Origin: a virus
Length of the DNA stretch: 36,506 nt
Reading direction: 5' to 3' (one strand)
Virus record (IMG/VR): IMGVR_UViG_3300042935_000354
Span: 1-36,506 of that record
The position numbers were made by a program, and so were the translations under genes. This document shows, piece after piece, positions 22,487 to 30,787 of this stretch. The notes under the pieces are model-generated. The model made no database searches and was not told the DNA's origin. It worked only from the letters and a program-made list of their open reading frames with translations. How positions within the stretch are numbered: the first letter of the stretch is position 1; the number at the start of each line of letters is the position of its first letter.

Positions 22487-25416
22487 TATCTTTTTCCTTT
22501 CATGTGCGCGCTAGACAGATACTCTAACGGGCCTTTGCTTTCTGGCGGTAATTCGCTTGGGGGGTTTGATTGTTTGTGCGCGCGGATATTTTCAATAAAC
22601 TGGTCCAACACGCTGGCGCCAGACTCACTGGATCCATTGCCCAATGCAGACACAATGTCTGCGGGGATTACAAATTCGTTGTTGGCCACCATGGCGGGGA
22701 TCTGGTCAGACGTTCCGTCACCACGGCCTTGAATGTACGTGGTACCCGCGCCACCCTCAGAGTAAAACTCTGGTTGACCCATGGGGTGCTCTGGCACCAT
22801 GCCGCCTTCGGCAAAACTAAAGAAATTGATCAGGTCCAAAGCGGGTGCCTCTTTTTGTTTATCTTCTTCTTCCTCTTTGATTTTCTCTTCTTCGATCTCA
22901 GAAGTCAAGATGTTTTCTTTTTTGTCCTGTGAGGGTATTGGCACACCGGCCAAAGAGAAAAGCAAGGGGTTAAGAAGGGGGGTTTCTTCGTATACTTTTT
23001 TGTACGAGGGTTTGTATTGTTCCGAAGGTGACGACGGCGCACCAGTTGTGGGGGCGGAGGCAAAGTACGTTGAGCGGCCACCCCTGCCGGTTCCAGTGCC
23101 GGTTCCAGTGCCGGTTCCAGTGCCGGTTCCAGTGCCGGTTCCAGTGCCGGTTCCAGTGCCGGTTCCAGTGCCTGTGCCTGTACCTGTACCTGTGCCTGTA
23201 CCTGTGCCTGTACCTGTGCCTGTACCTGTGCCTGTACCTGTGCCTGTACCTGTACCTGTACCTGTGCCTGTACCTGTGCCTGTACCTGTGCCTGTACCTG
23301 TGCCTGTACCTGTGCCTGTACCTGTGCCTGTACCTGTGCCTGTACCTGTGCCTGTACCTGTGCCTGTGCCTTTATCTTTCACAACAACATTTTGGTTGCC
23401 TGCATCAACACCTTGGTCAACTGTAATTGCGCCTTTGTCGCTGGCTATTGTGCCTTGGTCGCCGGGTATTGCGCCTTTTTGTCCGCCGCCACCAGTAAGA
23501 GATGTGTCTGATGGTTTGCTAGAAGAGGCAAGTGCAATGGACGCAAGGTTTGCGTCTGTTTCTGCTTGTTCTGACGCGGCCTGACTTTCGCTTGTACTGG
23601 ATGAAGACGACGAAGACACACCTTTAGTGGTCGGTTGATTTTCTCGTTTGCCTGTAACAACAAGCTCTGCAACTTCTTGGTCTATTGTGGGGTCCGCCGC
23701 CTTGGTTTTTAATATTGCAAATTCTTCGTCGGAAAGGTTGATGTTAGAATTTTTAAGCGTTTGCTGTGTGACGCCGTCGTCCTTTAACAGTTGAACCGTT
23801 GCCCTCAACGTTGCTGGGTCGGGCTTCTCTGCTGTCATGCCAGCCGTGGGGTTAAACTGAGAAAGCAACCAACCAATAACCCCGTGGACCGCCGCAACAC
23901 CACCCGCAACTAGAGGTGCAAAAGCAACTTGGTACGAGGGGTCACCCGCGTACTTTGCCATGTTTGACTCTAGTGTATCAACACTGGCCAGTTGGTTTGT
24001 TGCGTCTGTGCCAAAAGTTTTGTCACCGGAGGTTAGGTCACCAATTTTTAAATCAGAACCGAGAGCCGAGCTTGATTCATCAATTCCAGTTTGCGCCACG
24101 GTTGATGTCTTAGCCGCGTTTCCAGTCACCTGATTAGACGCGGCCAGTGCGTCCTCTGGCGTGCCACCGGAGGCAATAACGTCTTTAAACGCTTTAAATG
24201 CCGTGTTGTCTTTTGAGGCCGCGTTCATTGCACTGTTGAGAGCCTGTGATGCACTCATAAGCGCAGAGGGGTCGCCAGTCTGATTAAAACGATCAAACGC
24301 CTGTGTCATGCGCACAGCAGACGCGGCAAGCTTGGCGTCCTTGCTACCAGTCAACGAGGCCGCGGCGTCTGCTAGACCCGCAAAGTCATTGTTGGCAAAC
24401 GCGTTGGCCGCGTTGGCTATGGTTAAACCAGTGCGAACTTCCGCGGGCAAACTAGCGCCAACATAACCTGCCGCAGAGTTTACAAGCCCCGCCACGTTGC
24501 CTGTTTGCAGTGCGTTAATGCCTCCAACAACGTTTTTAATGTCGTTAATTGGAAGGCCGGCAATGTCTGTTAAACCAGCAGACTGGCCAGCACCTAAAGC
24601 GCCAAGAATGGCGCCAGTGTAGTTGCCTTGGCCTGCAGAGATAGCGGCATTTAAACCCTGTGCAAACGGGGCCACGCCGGGAATAAACGACCCCACAGAC
24701 AAAAGCATTTGCAGGTCACTCAGGTCGTCTGCACTAGACGCGCCGGTGGTGTACACAATGGGCTGTCCCTGCGCGTCAAAGCCAACACGGTAGGCTGTGT
24801 TGCCCTCTCCAGTGTACGTGCCAGAGAACGCGTTACCCGTGGCCCGTTCAGCGTAGTCGTTGACAAGGGGTTGGCCTGTCACACTGTTAATCAAAACGGT
24901 CTGTGAGCTTGCAGGCACGTCTACCGTGCCCTGCTCGGTTTCGTACGAAGACGCGGGGGTTGTAATTTCTTTTTGGGTGATTTGACTCAGGTCTGTGATA
25001 CCAGAGGCGGCAAGGTTTTCAGCAATCGCTTTTGCGTTAGCCTCTGCTGAACCAAAACCCTCGCCTGTCCATTTGCCCATGGTGCCCTGACCAACGATCT
25101 GGTTGTATAAACCAGTTACTGTCGTTGGGTCAACTGTGTAGTCTTTGCCCGCGTACTGTTTGGTGTACGTGCTGGGCGTTGTTGTGTCTGTAGAAAGCGT
25201 ATCAAGACCGGACGTGGTTGTCGCCGTGTCTTCAAGAACAGCGTTTTGTCCTGAAGTAACAGCAGATAACCCACCGGCGGGCTGTGACCAGTTGTACTGG
25301 TTTAATGCGTTGTTTTGCTGGTCACGCAATGCGGCGGCCTCTTCCCAACTACCGGTCTGTTGGTACAGATCTTCATCGCTCATCATTGTCGGTGCGGTGT
25401 TTTGACTGAGGGCCAT
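22486..25416 (-). CDS. large virion protein with 47 Gly-Thr dipeptide repeats
   Basis: 976 residues. The N-terminal third is Thr/Asn/Gln-rich; about 230-430 is Ala-rich and helical, with [14 protein letters not shown]-type repeats that could form a rod. Residues 683-776 are an unbroken Gly-Thr repeat. The C-terminus carries [13 protein letters not shown] and [20 protein letters not shown], a motif I recognise from phage tail/internal proteins, then VVSALGN-like and [12 protein letters not shown] segments. It likely takes part in DNA ejection or tail structure. The start (ATG 25416) has no clear ribosome binding site but follows promoter motif B by about 20 bases. Confidence 0.75.
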   Translation of the reverse strand: MALSQNTAPTMMSDEDLYQQTGSWEEAAALRDQQNNALNQYNWSQPAGGLSAVTSGQNAVLEDTATTTSGLDTLSTDTTTPSTYTKQYAGKDYTVDPTTVTGLYNQIVGQGTMGKWTGEGFGSAEANAKAIAENLAASGITDLSQITQKEITTPASSYETEQGTVDVPASSQTVLINSVTGQPLVNDYAERATGNAFSGTYTGEGNTAYRVGFDAQGQPIVYTTGASSADDLSDLQMLLSVGSFIPGVAPFAQGLNAAISAGQGNYTGAILGALGAGQSAGLTDIAGLPINDIKNVVGGINALQTGNVAGLVNSAAGYVGASLPAEVRTGLTIANAANAFANNDFAGLADAAASLTGSKDAKLAASAVRMTQAFDRFNQTGDPSALMSASQALNSAMNAASKDNTAFKAFKDVIASGGTPEDALAASNQVTGNAAKTSTVAQTGIDESSSALGSDLKIGDLTSGDKTFGTDATNQLASVDTLESNMAKYAGDPSYQVAFAPLVAGGVAAVHGVIGWLLSQFNPTAGMTAEKPDPATLRATVQLLKDDGVTQQTLKNSNINLSDEEFAILKTKAADPTIDQEVAELVVTGKRENQPTTKGVSSSSSSSTSESQAASEQAETDANLASIALASSSKPSDTSLTGGGGQKGAIPGDQGTIASDKGAITVDQGVDAGNQNVVVKDKGTGTGTGTGTGTGTGTGTGTGTGTGTGTGTGTGTGTGTGTGTGTGTGTGTGTGTGTGTGTGTGTGTGTGTGTGTGTGTGTGTGTGTGTGTGTGTGRGGRSTYFASAPTTGAPSSPSEQYKPSYKKVYEETPLLNPLLFSLAGVPIPSQDKKENILTSEIEEEKIKEEEEDKQKEAPALDLINFFSFAEGGMVPEHPMGQPEFYSEGGAGTTYIQGRGDGTSDQIPAMVANNEFVIPADIVSALGNGSSESGASVLDQFIENIRAHKQSNPPSELPPESKGPLEYLSSAHMKGKR
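23089..23172. repeat. seven tandem 12-bp units (Gly-Thr coding)
   Basis: Seven perfect copies of GGTTCCAGTGCC, which on the minus strand encode Gly-Thr twice. They adjoin a second array of 6-bp units with a different codon choice, so two expansion events or a switch of repeat unit is likely. Confidence 0.95.
23173..23370. repeat. 33 tandem 6-bp units TGTRCC (Gly-Thr coding)
   Basis: Thirty-three in-frame copies of TGTGCC or TGTACC, mostly alternating, each coding Gly-Thr on the minus strand. The array is not CRISPR: the units are contiguous, without spacers. Such an array is prone to slippage, so length may vary between phages. Confidence 0.95.
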
Positions 25417-25438
25417 TTGTATGTGTTGGTTTGGGTAT

Positions 25439-25458
25439 TCCTATAGAGAATTACCCAT
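25439..25458 (-). promoter_or_regulatory. late promoter motif, copy B
   Basis: On the minus strand it reads ATGGGTAATT-CTC-TATA-GGA, 17 of 20 positions shared by all three copies. Predicted start G at 25441 would give a 25-nt leader before the 976-residue virion gene and drive the four-gene ejection block down to 16765. Confidence 0.72.
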
Positions 25459-25470
25459 AATTTGAGGCTC

Positions 25471-25710
25471 TTACGCCCCGTTGCCGTTAACTGCGGTGAT
25501 CAGCAAATTGGCCCATTCCTGCCACGTCTCAAGCGATTCAGGGTCGGGAATTGCGTATCTGTCAAACACGGGGTTAAAGTTGACCGCGTAGGCCACCTCA
25601 CGCCACTCGTCTTCAGGCAAAAACGGGAACTGCTGTTCACCAAAGTAGTGAAGCAAATTCCCGTTCCAATCTTCCCACGTACTATACTCGGGCAAGAATT
25701 CAATTATCAT
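25471..25710 (-). CDS. conserved small phage protein, 79 aa
   Basis: A small acidic, Trp-rich protein (MIIEFLPEYSTWEDWNGNLL, then LPEDEWREVAYAV and ESLETWQEWANLLITAVNGN). The pattern resembles small phage proteins I have seen near tail genes, but no role is known. Its stop is about 30 bases upstream of promoter motif B, and it begins right after the stop of the tail nozzle-like gene. Confidence 0.7.
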   Translation of the reverse strand: MIIEFLPEYSTWEDWNGNLLHYFGEQQFPFLPEDEWREVAYAVNFNPVFDRYAIPDPESLETWQEWANLLITAVNGNGA

Positions 25711-27834
25711 TTAAGGCCGTTCGTCGCCGAACTCGGCGGTAATTAACGTTCTACCGGCCTCATAGTCTCCGTTAACGACGTTACTGCGCCAGCGTAGACT
25801 GACAAGACGCGCTTCCACGCGCAGGTCAACTTTGCCGGACGTGGGGGTGTAAATGAAAGGTCCCCTCTCCTCCACACCGTCGTTGGCAAAAGGTCTACCA
25901 ACAACCGTGAGCTCCATGTCACCGACCTGCTTAAAGTCTGGCTCAATACGGGTCAGGTGCATGCGGCGGTTGACGCCCATAGCCTCGTCTGAGGCGGGTG
26001 TTCCACCCACCCAGCTAATGTCACAGGTCTCTACAAAAGAGTCAATGGCAATCTCTTCCGTGGCCGTAACCTTGTTCTTACCGAACTCTTGCTCCCAGAT
26101 CACGTAGCCACCTGTGGCCTGTGACATGGTGCTTCCCGCAACCACCGTGGCAGGCACAATGTCAGCAAAGGTCATCGTGGTGTAACCACCAGAGGAGTTG
26201 TTTGTAAACACCGCCGCGGTGATCTGGTTGGCAGAAACAAACGTTTCACCAATCTGCGTGTTAAACACCATGAAACTGCCAGCCGGGTTGGTTGTCAGGT
26301 CACCCGGGGCAATCACCTGATAGGCGGTTGTAACGGGCGATGTGGCCCTGTTTGGCCCGTAGGTCAGTGTGTAGGTCTGGCCAAGCTGGCCAGTGAAATC
26401 CCATCCAGCCCAAACGGGTCTTGGGAACACCTCGGTCACGTAGCCACAAGACCTGCGCGCACCGTCAGCCTCACCCGCGTCGTACCAGATATTATCCTTG
26501 ACGTTAAAGATAATGCAGTCCGTGCACTCTGTTGCCGTGCCACGTGGGTAGAAGAACCATATCTCGTTGTAGCGTGGGACCTTGGTGGCCCACACCTTTT
26601 GACGCGCGCCAAAGTTAATGTTGTCAAACAGGTAGTTAACGTTCTTGTCGTTGGGCAATACCTTAACGCCGCCGTTGTACAGGTAGAACCGGTCAACACC
26701 CATCCAAAAGAAGGTGCCGTCCATCTCAACCACAGAGCTAGACGACATGATAGACGTCTGGTTAGACACCGTGTCGTAGCGCCAGTAGTAGGGCGTTTGG
26801 CCTGTGAATGACACACGCACCAAAGAGTCTGTGGCCCAGAAGAGACCAGAGGGTGAGGAGGTACCACCGCGAATGGGAAAGCCACGCACAATCTTGCCAG
26901 CCGTCACGTTCACCTCGTTGGCAAGCGTGCCGTTCCAGTCACTGAACGTTTGCACGTTGGCTGTGGGTGAGTTGAATATCACGTTGTTGTTGCGTAACAA
27001 ACCAAAGTTGCCGTACACAAACACAAACGGGTGGAGCACCACAACACCACCACTTGCGTCAATTGGCAGGTACGTTGGTGTTGTGCCAGTAGAGTCAATC
27101 ACCTCTGTTAGGATGTACCTGCCAGTTGTTGGGTCTGGTAAAAAGTTACCGGCAAACAGTGACGTGTTAACACCAGAGTCAATGTTGTCTAGGTTGTGTC
27201 CGGGGTGGGCCAACAGCTTAGAGTTGCCTACACCCGTGGAGTCGTACGCAATGTCAAACTGCCACAAATGTTGGTTGCTTGCGGCAAAACCATTGGGCAC
27301 ATAAATCTCAAACGGCACCGTGGGCATGCCTGTAACAGCAATTAAATGTAACTCTGTGTAGTTGCCGGGGGTGTTGTAAGTCGGTGCTGTATTTGTGGTG
27401 TAGTTAGTGCGAACACCTGCCGTGTTGTACGCCCAGAATGTTGTGCCGTTAGGAAAAGCCGCAAGGTGGTTGCCCTTAACGTGAATTGTTTTAGGAGACA
27501 CGTTAACCTGAACAACCACGTAGGTTTTGTTAAACTCAACAGGAAACGGGCCCACACCCACACCTTGGTCGGTGCCGGTGTTAAACACCTCAATGCCCTT
27601 GTAGTTGCCCGCGTAGATGTAGTTAACGCCGTTCAGTGAGTTGGTGATCATCCCACGCGGGATGCCGGTGGGGGAGGCAAACATTTGACGGTAGCCGCCA
27701 ATCTTCTTTGCCTTGCCGCGCTGAAACCTTGCCCACTTGCCGTCACTGTACTCGTCAGCCTCAAACTTTGTACCGTCCCGCTTAATACCGGGCTTCACAA
27801 ATAGGGTGAAGATTTTAGCCGGTTCAGTCGCCAT
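25711..27834 (-). CDS. tail nozzle / gp10-like virion protein
   Basis: 707 residues rich in beta strands. FTLFVKPGIKRDGTKFEADE and DGKWARFQRGKAKKIGGYRQ at the N-terminus, VQTFSDWNG and IVRGFPIRGGTSSPSGLFWA in the middle, then YWRYDTVSN and FFWMGVDRFYLYNGGVKVLP, read as a beta-propeller-like tail hub of the P22 gp10 (packaged DNA stabilisation) / tail tubular B kind. It would plug or shape the tail tube below the adaptor. The neighbouring fibre and adaptor genes agree. Family assignment rests on overall pattern only. It starts TAATG on the fibre gene. Confidence 0.6.
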   Translation of the reverse strand: MATEPAKIFTLFVKPGIKRDGTKFEADEYSDGKWARFQRGKAKKIGGYRQMFASPTGIPRGMITNSLNGVNYIYAGNYKGIEVFNTGTDQGVGVGPFPVEFNKTYVVVQVNVSPKTIHVKGNHLAAFPNGTTFWAYNTAGVRTNYTTNTAPTYNTPGNYTELHLIAVTGMPTVPFEIYVPNGFAASNQHLWQFDIAYDSTGVGNSKLLAHPGHNLDNIDSGVNTSLFAGNFLPDPTTGRYILTEVIDSTGTTPTYLPIDASGGVVVLHPFVFVYGNFGLLRNNNVIFNSPTANVQTFSDWNGTLANEVNVTAGKIVRGFPIRGGTSSPSGLFWATDSLVRVSFTGQTPYYWRYDTVSNQTSIMSSSSVVEMDGTFFWMGVDRFYLYNGGVKVLPNDKNVNYLFDNINFGARQKVWATKVPRYNEIWFFYPRGTATECTDCIIFNVKDNIWYDAGEADGARRSCGYVTEVFPRPVWAGWDFTGQLGQTYTLTYGPNRATSPVTTAYQVIAPGDLTTNPAGSFMVFNTQIGETFVSANQITAAVFTNNSSGGYTTMTFADIVPATVVAGSTMSQATGGYVIWEQEFGKNKVTATEEIAIDSFVETCDISWVGGTPASDEAMGVNRRMHLTRIEPDFKQVGDMELTVVGRPFANDGVEERGPFIYTPTSGKVDLRVEARLVSLRWRSNVVNGDYEAGRTLITAEFGDERP

Positions 27835-29108
27835 TAGAACGCCCCACCAGAGATCAGGTCAGCCTGCACGCGCCCCACAAAACGGGTCACGTAGTTGCCC
27901 GCGCCGGCGGTTGCGTCCATTGTAACAATGTTGGTACCTGCAACAGAGAAGCCCAACTGGCTGTTACTGGGCGAGTACATGCCTGTAACCGGGTCCAGCG
28001 TGAACGTGAACGCTGGCGCCGCGGCAGTGCCCCGGTTGGCCAAGAACTGTCCGATGTTACTTTGAATCAGTGGGTACAGGTTTGAGCCATCACTGAGCAC
28101 AATAACTTGAGTGGAGGTCGGCAAAGAGAACGGAGGCTGTGCGCTTCCAGACACTTGGAACGTCACGTTGTAACCGCTTTGGTTGGTGTCGTTCAACATG
28201 TAGTACACCTGAGTCACCGCAGGCAACACAACCAACAAGCTGGTTGTTCGCGTGCCGCTCAAGGCCGTGTAGCGCTGAATGATTGGCGTGTTTGACACCA
28301 AGCTAAGTGTGCCACCCGCCACCACGTCCACGTCGTACGTGGCAGAGGAGAACGTCAGGCTGTTGGGGCGTGAACGGCCAACGGTAAAGAAGTCCTGTTT
28401 AACAGGGTCTTGGTTGACGCAGATAAAGCACGAGTCACCGAGGGGCAACGCCAAGCTGGCCAAACCGTCGATGGTTGAACCACCAGCGGATGTGTTGATT
28501 GTGAGCGCGCCAGAGCCGTTGTTGCGCACAAGAATGTACCAGCCCGTGGACAAAGAAGACACCGCGGGGAGTGTGAACGTGCCCACGCCGCCGGTCCACA
28601 CAAAACACTGCGCGCGTGATGCGTCGGTAATTGGTGGTGAGGAAGAGAACTCGTTGGTGACGATTGTAGTTTCTAGCTTGCCTAGAATGGCCGCTGTGCT
28701 GTTGCCTGCCAGTGTGGCGGCGTCTGCAAAGGACGTGCCTACACCGAACGCCACGGTCTGCCACACGCCCACCGCGGTGGTGTTGTTTGTCAGGTACGTG
28801 TAGTACGCCTGACCCACTGGCACTGTGAATGAACCAGTGCCGTCAGAACGAGACACCGTGAACGCGTTAGCGCCTTGGTTGCGAAACAGAATGTCTTCGC
28901 CAACAGAGGCCTGTTGTGCGTTAGGTAGTTTTAAAATACCACCGGCGGCGGACACAACGTCAATGATACGGGCGCTGACCTGCTGACCCGCCGTGCTGAC
29001 GTACTGTGGCCAGTAAAGCTGTACCGTGCCCGATAGCGCAATTGCCACGTAACTTACGTCCGTGGGCTGGATTACGTTTCCTGTAAACGGGGAAGTGTAT
29101 GTTGGCAT
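27834..29108 (-). CDS. tail fibre-like virion protein, 424 aa
   Basis: A Thr/Ser/Val-rich beta protein. The repeated units (ILFRNQGANAFTVSRSDGTG, then YILVRNNGSGALTINTSAGG) look like fibre shaft beta repeats, and the C-terminal MYSPSNSQLGFSVAGTNIVT resembles the 'GIYSP...VAFSVNGT' motif of fibre tips. It is probably a trimeric fibre or tail appendage. AGGAA precedes the ATG. Confidence 0.65.
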   Translation of the reverse strand: MPTYTSPFTGNVIQPTDVSYVAIALSGTVQLYWPQYVSTAGQQVSARIIDVVSAAGGILKLPNAQQASVGEDILFRNQGANAFTVSRSDGTGSFTVPVGQAYYTYLTNNTTAVGVWQTVAFGVGTSFADAATLAGNSTAAILGKLETTIVTNEFSSSPPITDASRAQCFVWTGGVGTFTLPAVSSLSTGWYILVRNNGSGALTINTSAGGSTIDGLASLALPLGDSCFICVNQDPVKQDFFTVGRSRPNSLTFSSATYDVDVVAGGTLSLVSNTPIIQRYTALSGTRTTSLLVVLPAVTQVYYMLNDTNQSGYNVTFQVSGSAQPPFSLPTSTQVIVLSDGSNLYPLIQSNIGQFLANRGTAAAPAFTFTLDPVTGMYSPSNSQLGFSVAGTNIVTMDATAGAGNYVTRFVGRVQADLISGGAF

Positions 29109-29726
29109 TTAAGGTTCCTGTCTTACTGCGCTACGGTCAATCATGCGGCGTTGGTCTTCACCCTTGAGCGCGGCAATTGCATCGTTGTAGTACGTCTTCC
29201 ACACTTGGATCTTGTCAAGGCTCTTTAAGAAGCCTTGTGCCTGCAACAGCGTGCCGTACAGCAAGGCCTGAGGGGCCTCACGGGTTAGGAGGTTTTCTTG
29301 ATTTTCGACATCAAGCGGCTGAATGCGGCTGTAATAAATAATTTGAAGCGGGTAAGCGCTGTTTGGAATTGGAGCAAGAGCCCAGTGATCATAGTCGTAG
29401 TCTCCGTAGTATAAAGGCTGTCCGTTGCTGGACTCTGTTTGGAACTGTGTTACGTAGTCCATTGAACGGTTAAGGACAGGCTGTCCGTTAATCTTCATGC
29501 TAATTGTTTTGCGCCACCGTGCTGGTTTTTGTAACACGGGGTCGGTTGCGGTGAGCGTGGTGTTAACCACGTTCAGTTGCATCAGTGTTTTGATTTCCGC
29601 GGCAATGCTCTGCTCGGTGAGCATGATCAGCCGAGGGATTTGTGAGACGAACGACGCGTCGTTACGCTCAGAGTATGTTATGACATCCTCAACGAGGCTG
29701 TCATATGTCATTGCTTCTGCGGCCAT
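29109..29726 (-). CDS. head-tail adaptor (gp11/gp4-like)
   Basis: A 205-residue protein of the phage adaptor type: MTYDSLVEDVITYSERND, FVSQIPRLIMLTEQSIAAEI, KPARWRKTISMKINGQPVL, then PLYYGDYDYDHWALAPIPNS and a C-terminal helix (QALLYGTLLQAQGFLKSLDK). These blocks fit the T7 gp11/P22 gp4-like head completion family that joins portal to tail. The start is ATG 29726. A second structural protein of possible adaptor type lies at 34712-35755. Confidence 0.75.
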   Translation of the reverse strand: MAAEAMTYDSLVEDVITYSERNDASFVSQIPRLIMLTEQSIAAEIKTLMQLNVVNTTLTATDPVLQKPARWRKTISMKINGQPVLNRSMDYVTQFQTESSNGQPLYYGDYDYDHWALAPIPNSAYPLQIIYYSRIQPLDVENQENLLTREAPQALLYGTLLQAQGFLKSLDKIQVWKTYYNDAIAALKGEDQRRMIDRSAVRQEP

Positions 29727-29729
29727 GCT

Positions 29730-29930
29730 TTACTCTGGTGTTGGTTCTGGTTCAGCAGGAGCAGTGAACTCCCCTGTTTCCGCGTTGTATGACCAGCCCG
29801 CTTGCACATCATCTGCACAAGACACCATATCTTTAACCAAGTCAATGTGGAAGCATTGGTGGATAGTGAATCCCGGTACAGGTGTGCAAATCTCTACAAC
29901 CGAACCTTCGTTAATTCTTGCGTATTTCAT
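29730..29930 (-). CDS. small tail-associated protein, 66 aa
   Basis: Start ATG 29930 is chosen over GTG 29939 because GGAG lies eight bases upstream and the upstream gene ends at 29933. The pattern of an N-terminal KYARINEGSVVEICTPVPGF and a late GWSYNAETGEFTAPAEPEPT resembles small tail-fibre chaperone or adhesin-linked proteins encoded after fibre genes. Role inferred from pattern and place. Confidence 0.6.
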   Translation of the reverse strand: MKYARINEGSVVEICTPVPGFTIHQCFHIDLVKDMVSCADDVQAGWSYNAETGEFTAPAEPEPTPE

Positions 29931-29932
29931 TT

Positions 29933-30787
29933 TTACCACTCCACAATTACTAAACCACCAGCACTAGTGAGACCACTTGAAGCAAATGCGCTACCGCCTC
30001 CGGGGAAGCCACCAGCGCAATTCCAACCACCACCACCGCCGTTAACACCCGACTGTTTAGGAGCTCCACCACCACCGCAACCAATAAAATCAATTGAGAA
30101 CCCTGTTTGCGTTGGCATTGCTTGTGGCAGGACTGCTTGGAAAGAAGTTCCAGAAGCAATATTAACTCCACCTGAAGTCATAAATCCAGAACCGCCTGTA
30201 CTGCCCGATGTAGATGTGTTTTCATACCCGTTACCGCCCCCACCACCACCTCTTGACGGGGAAGGCTGATTGATGGTAAGTATTGCATCTGCGCCATTAC
30301 CAAAATAGCTTGCGGCTCCACCACCACCAGAAGCATTATTAACAGAGCCGTTATATGACCCCGTGCCTCCCGTGTTATTGATGTCGCCACCAACACCTGT
30401 GCCTCCTGTGTTGAAAGGAGCCGCCCCTACACTTGCGTAATAACCTCCAGTAGCTGAACAGTAAGACCCAAAAGATGAGCTACCTGCCTGCAAAGTAGAA
30501 CCACTACCGTAGTTACTAGTAAGCGCTCCAGACCCAACAGAAACAGGAACTGAAGCTACACCAGTTAAGTCATAAATGGTTTTCATGGCAAAACCACCAC
30601 CACCACCACCACCGTAATTACTAGAGTTAACATTACTTGCCCCGCCAGCACCCCACATACGGACTCTAACTTTACCTATGCCCTGTGGGACAACCCATGC
30701 ACCGGAAGCAGAAAAAAACTGCACATTGCCCGTTCCAAAAACTCCCGTGACGGGGTTGTAGATTTGACTAACTGTTTGAATTGCCAT
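29933..30787 (-). CDS. glycine-rich tail tip adhesin-like protein
   Basis: 284 residues. An N-terminal QIYNPVTGVFGTGNVQFFSA is followed by a region in which glycine runs (up to seven Gly in a row, with GGGGG and GGG clusters) alternate with polar loops (about residues 50-280). The layout recalls phage receptor-binding adhesins whose glycine motifs form polyglycine II helices with exposed loops that contact the receptor (T-even gp38 type). AGGGGA precedes the ATG. It lies between the large fibre and the small tail protein, consistent with a tip protein. Confidence 0.65.
   Translation of the reverse strand: MAIQTVSQIYNPVTGVFGTGNVQFFSASGAWVVPQGIGKVRVRMWGAGGASNVNSSNYGGGGGGGFAMKTIYDLTGVASVPVSVGSGALTSNYGSGSTLQAGSSSFGSYCSATGGYYASVGAAPFNTGGTGVGGDINNTGGTGSYNGSVNNASGGGGAASYFGNGADAILTINQPSPSRGGGGGGNGYENTSTSGSTGGSGFMTSGGVNIASGTSFQAVLPQAMPTQTGFSIDFIGCGGGGAPKQSGVNGGGGGWNCAGGFPGGGSAFASSGLTSAGGLVIVEW

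Noticed and set aside
23089-23370. Tandem repeats as a CRISPR array
   Set aside because: Units are contiguous 6- and 12-bp repeats with no spacers and lie in frame inside a coding gene.
22781-23584. + strand frame coding a long Pro-Val repeat
   Set aside because: It is the complement of the Gly-Thr repeat gene on the minus strand, has no ribosome binding site, and the minus frame has recognisable motifs on both sides.
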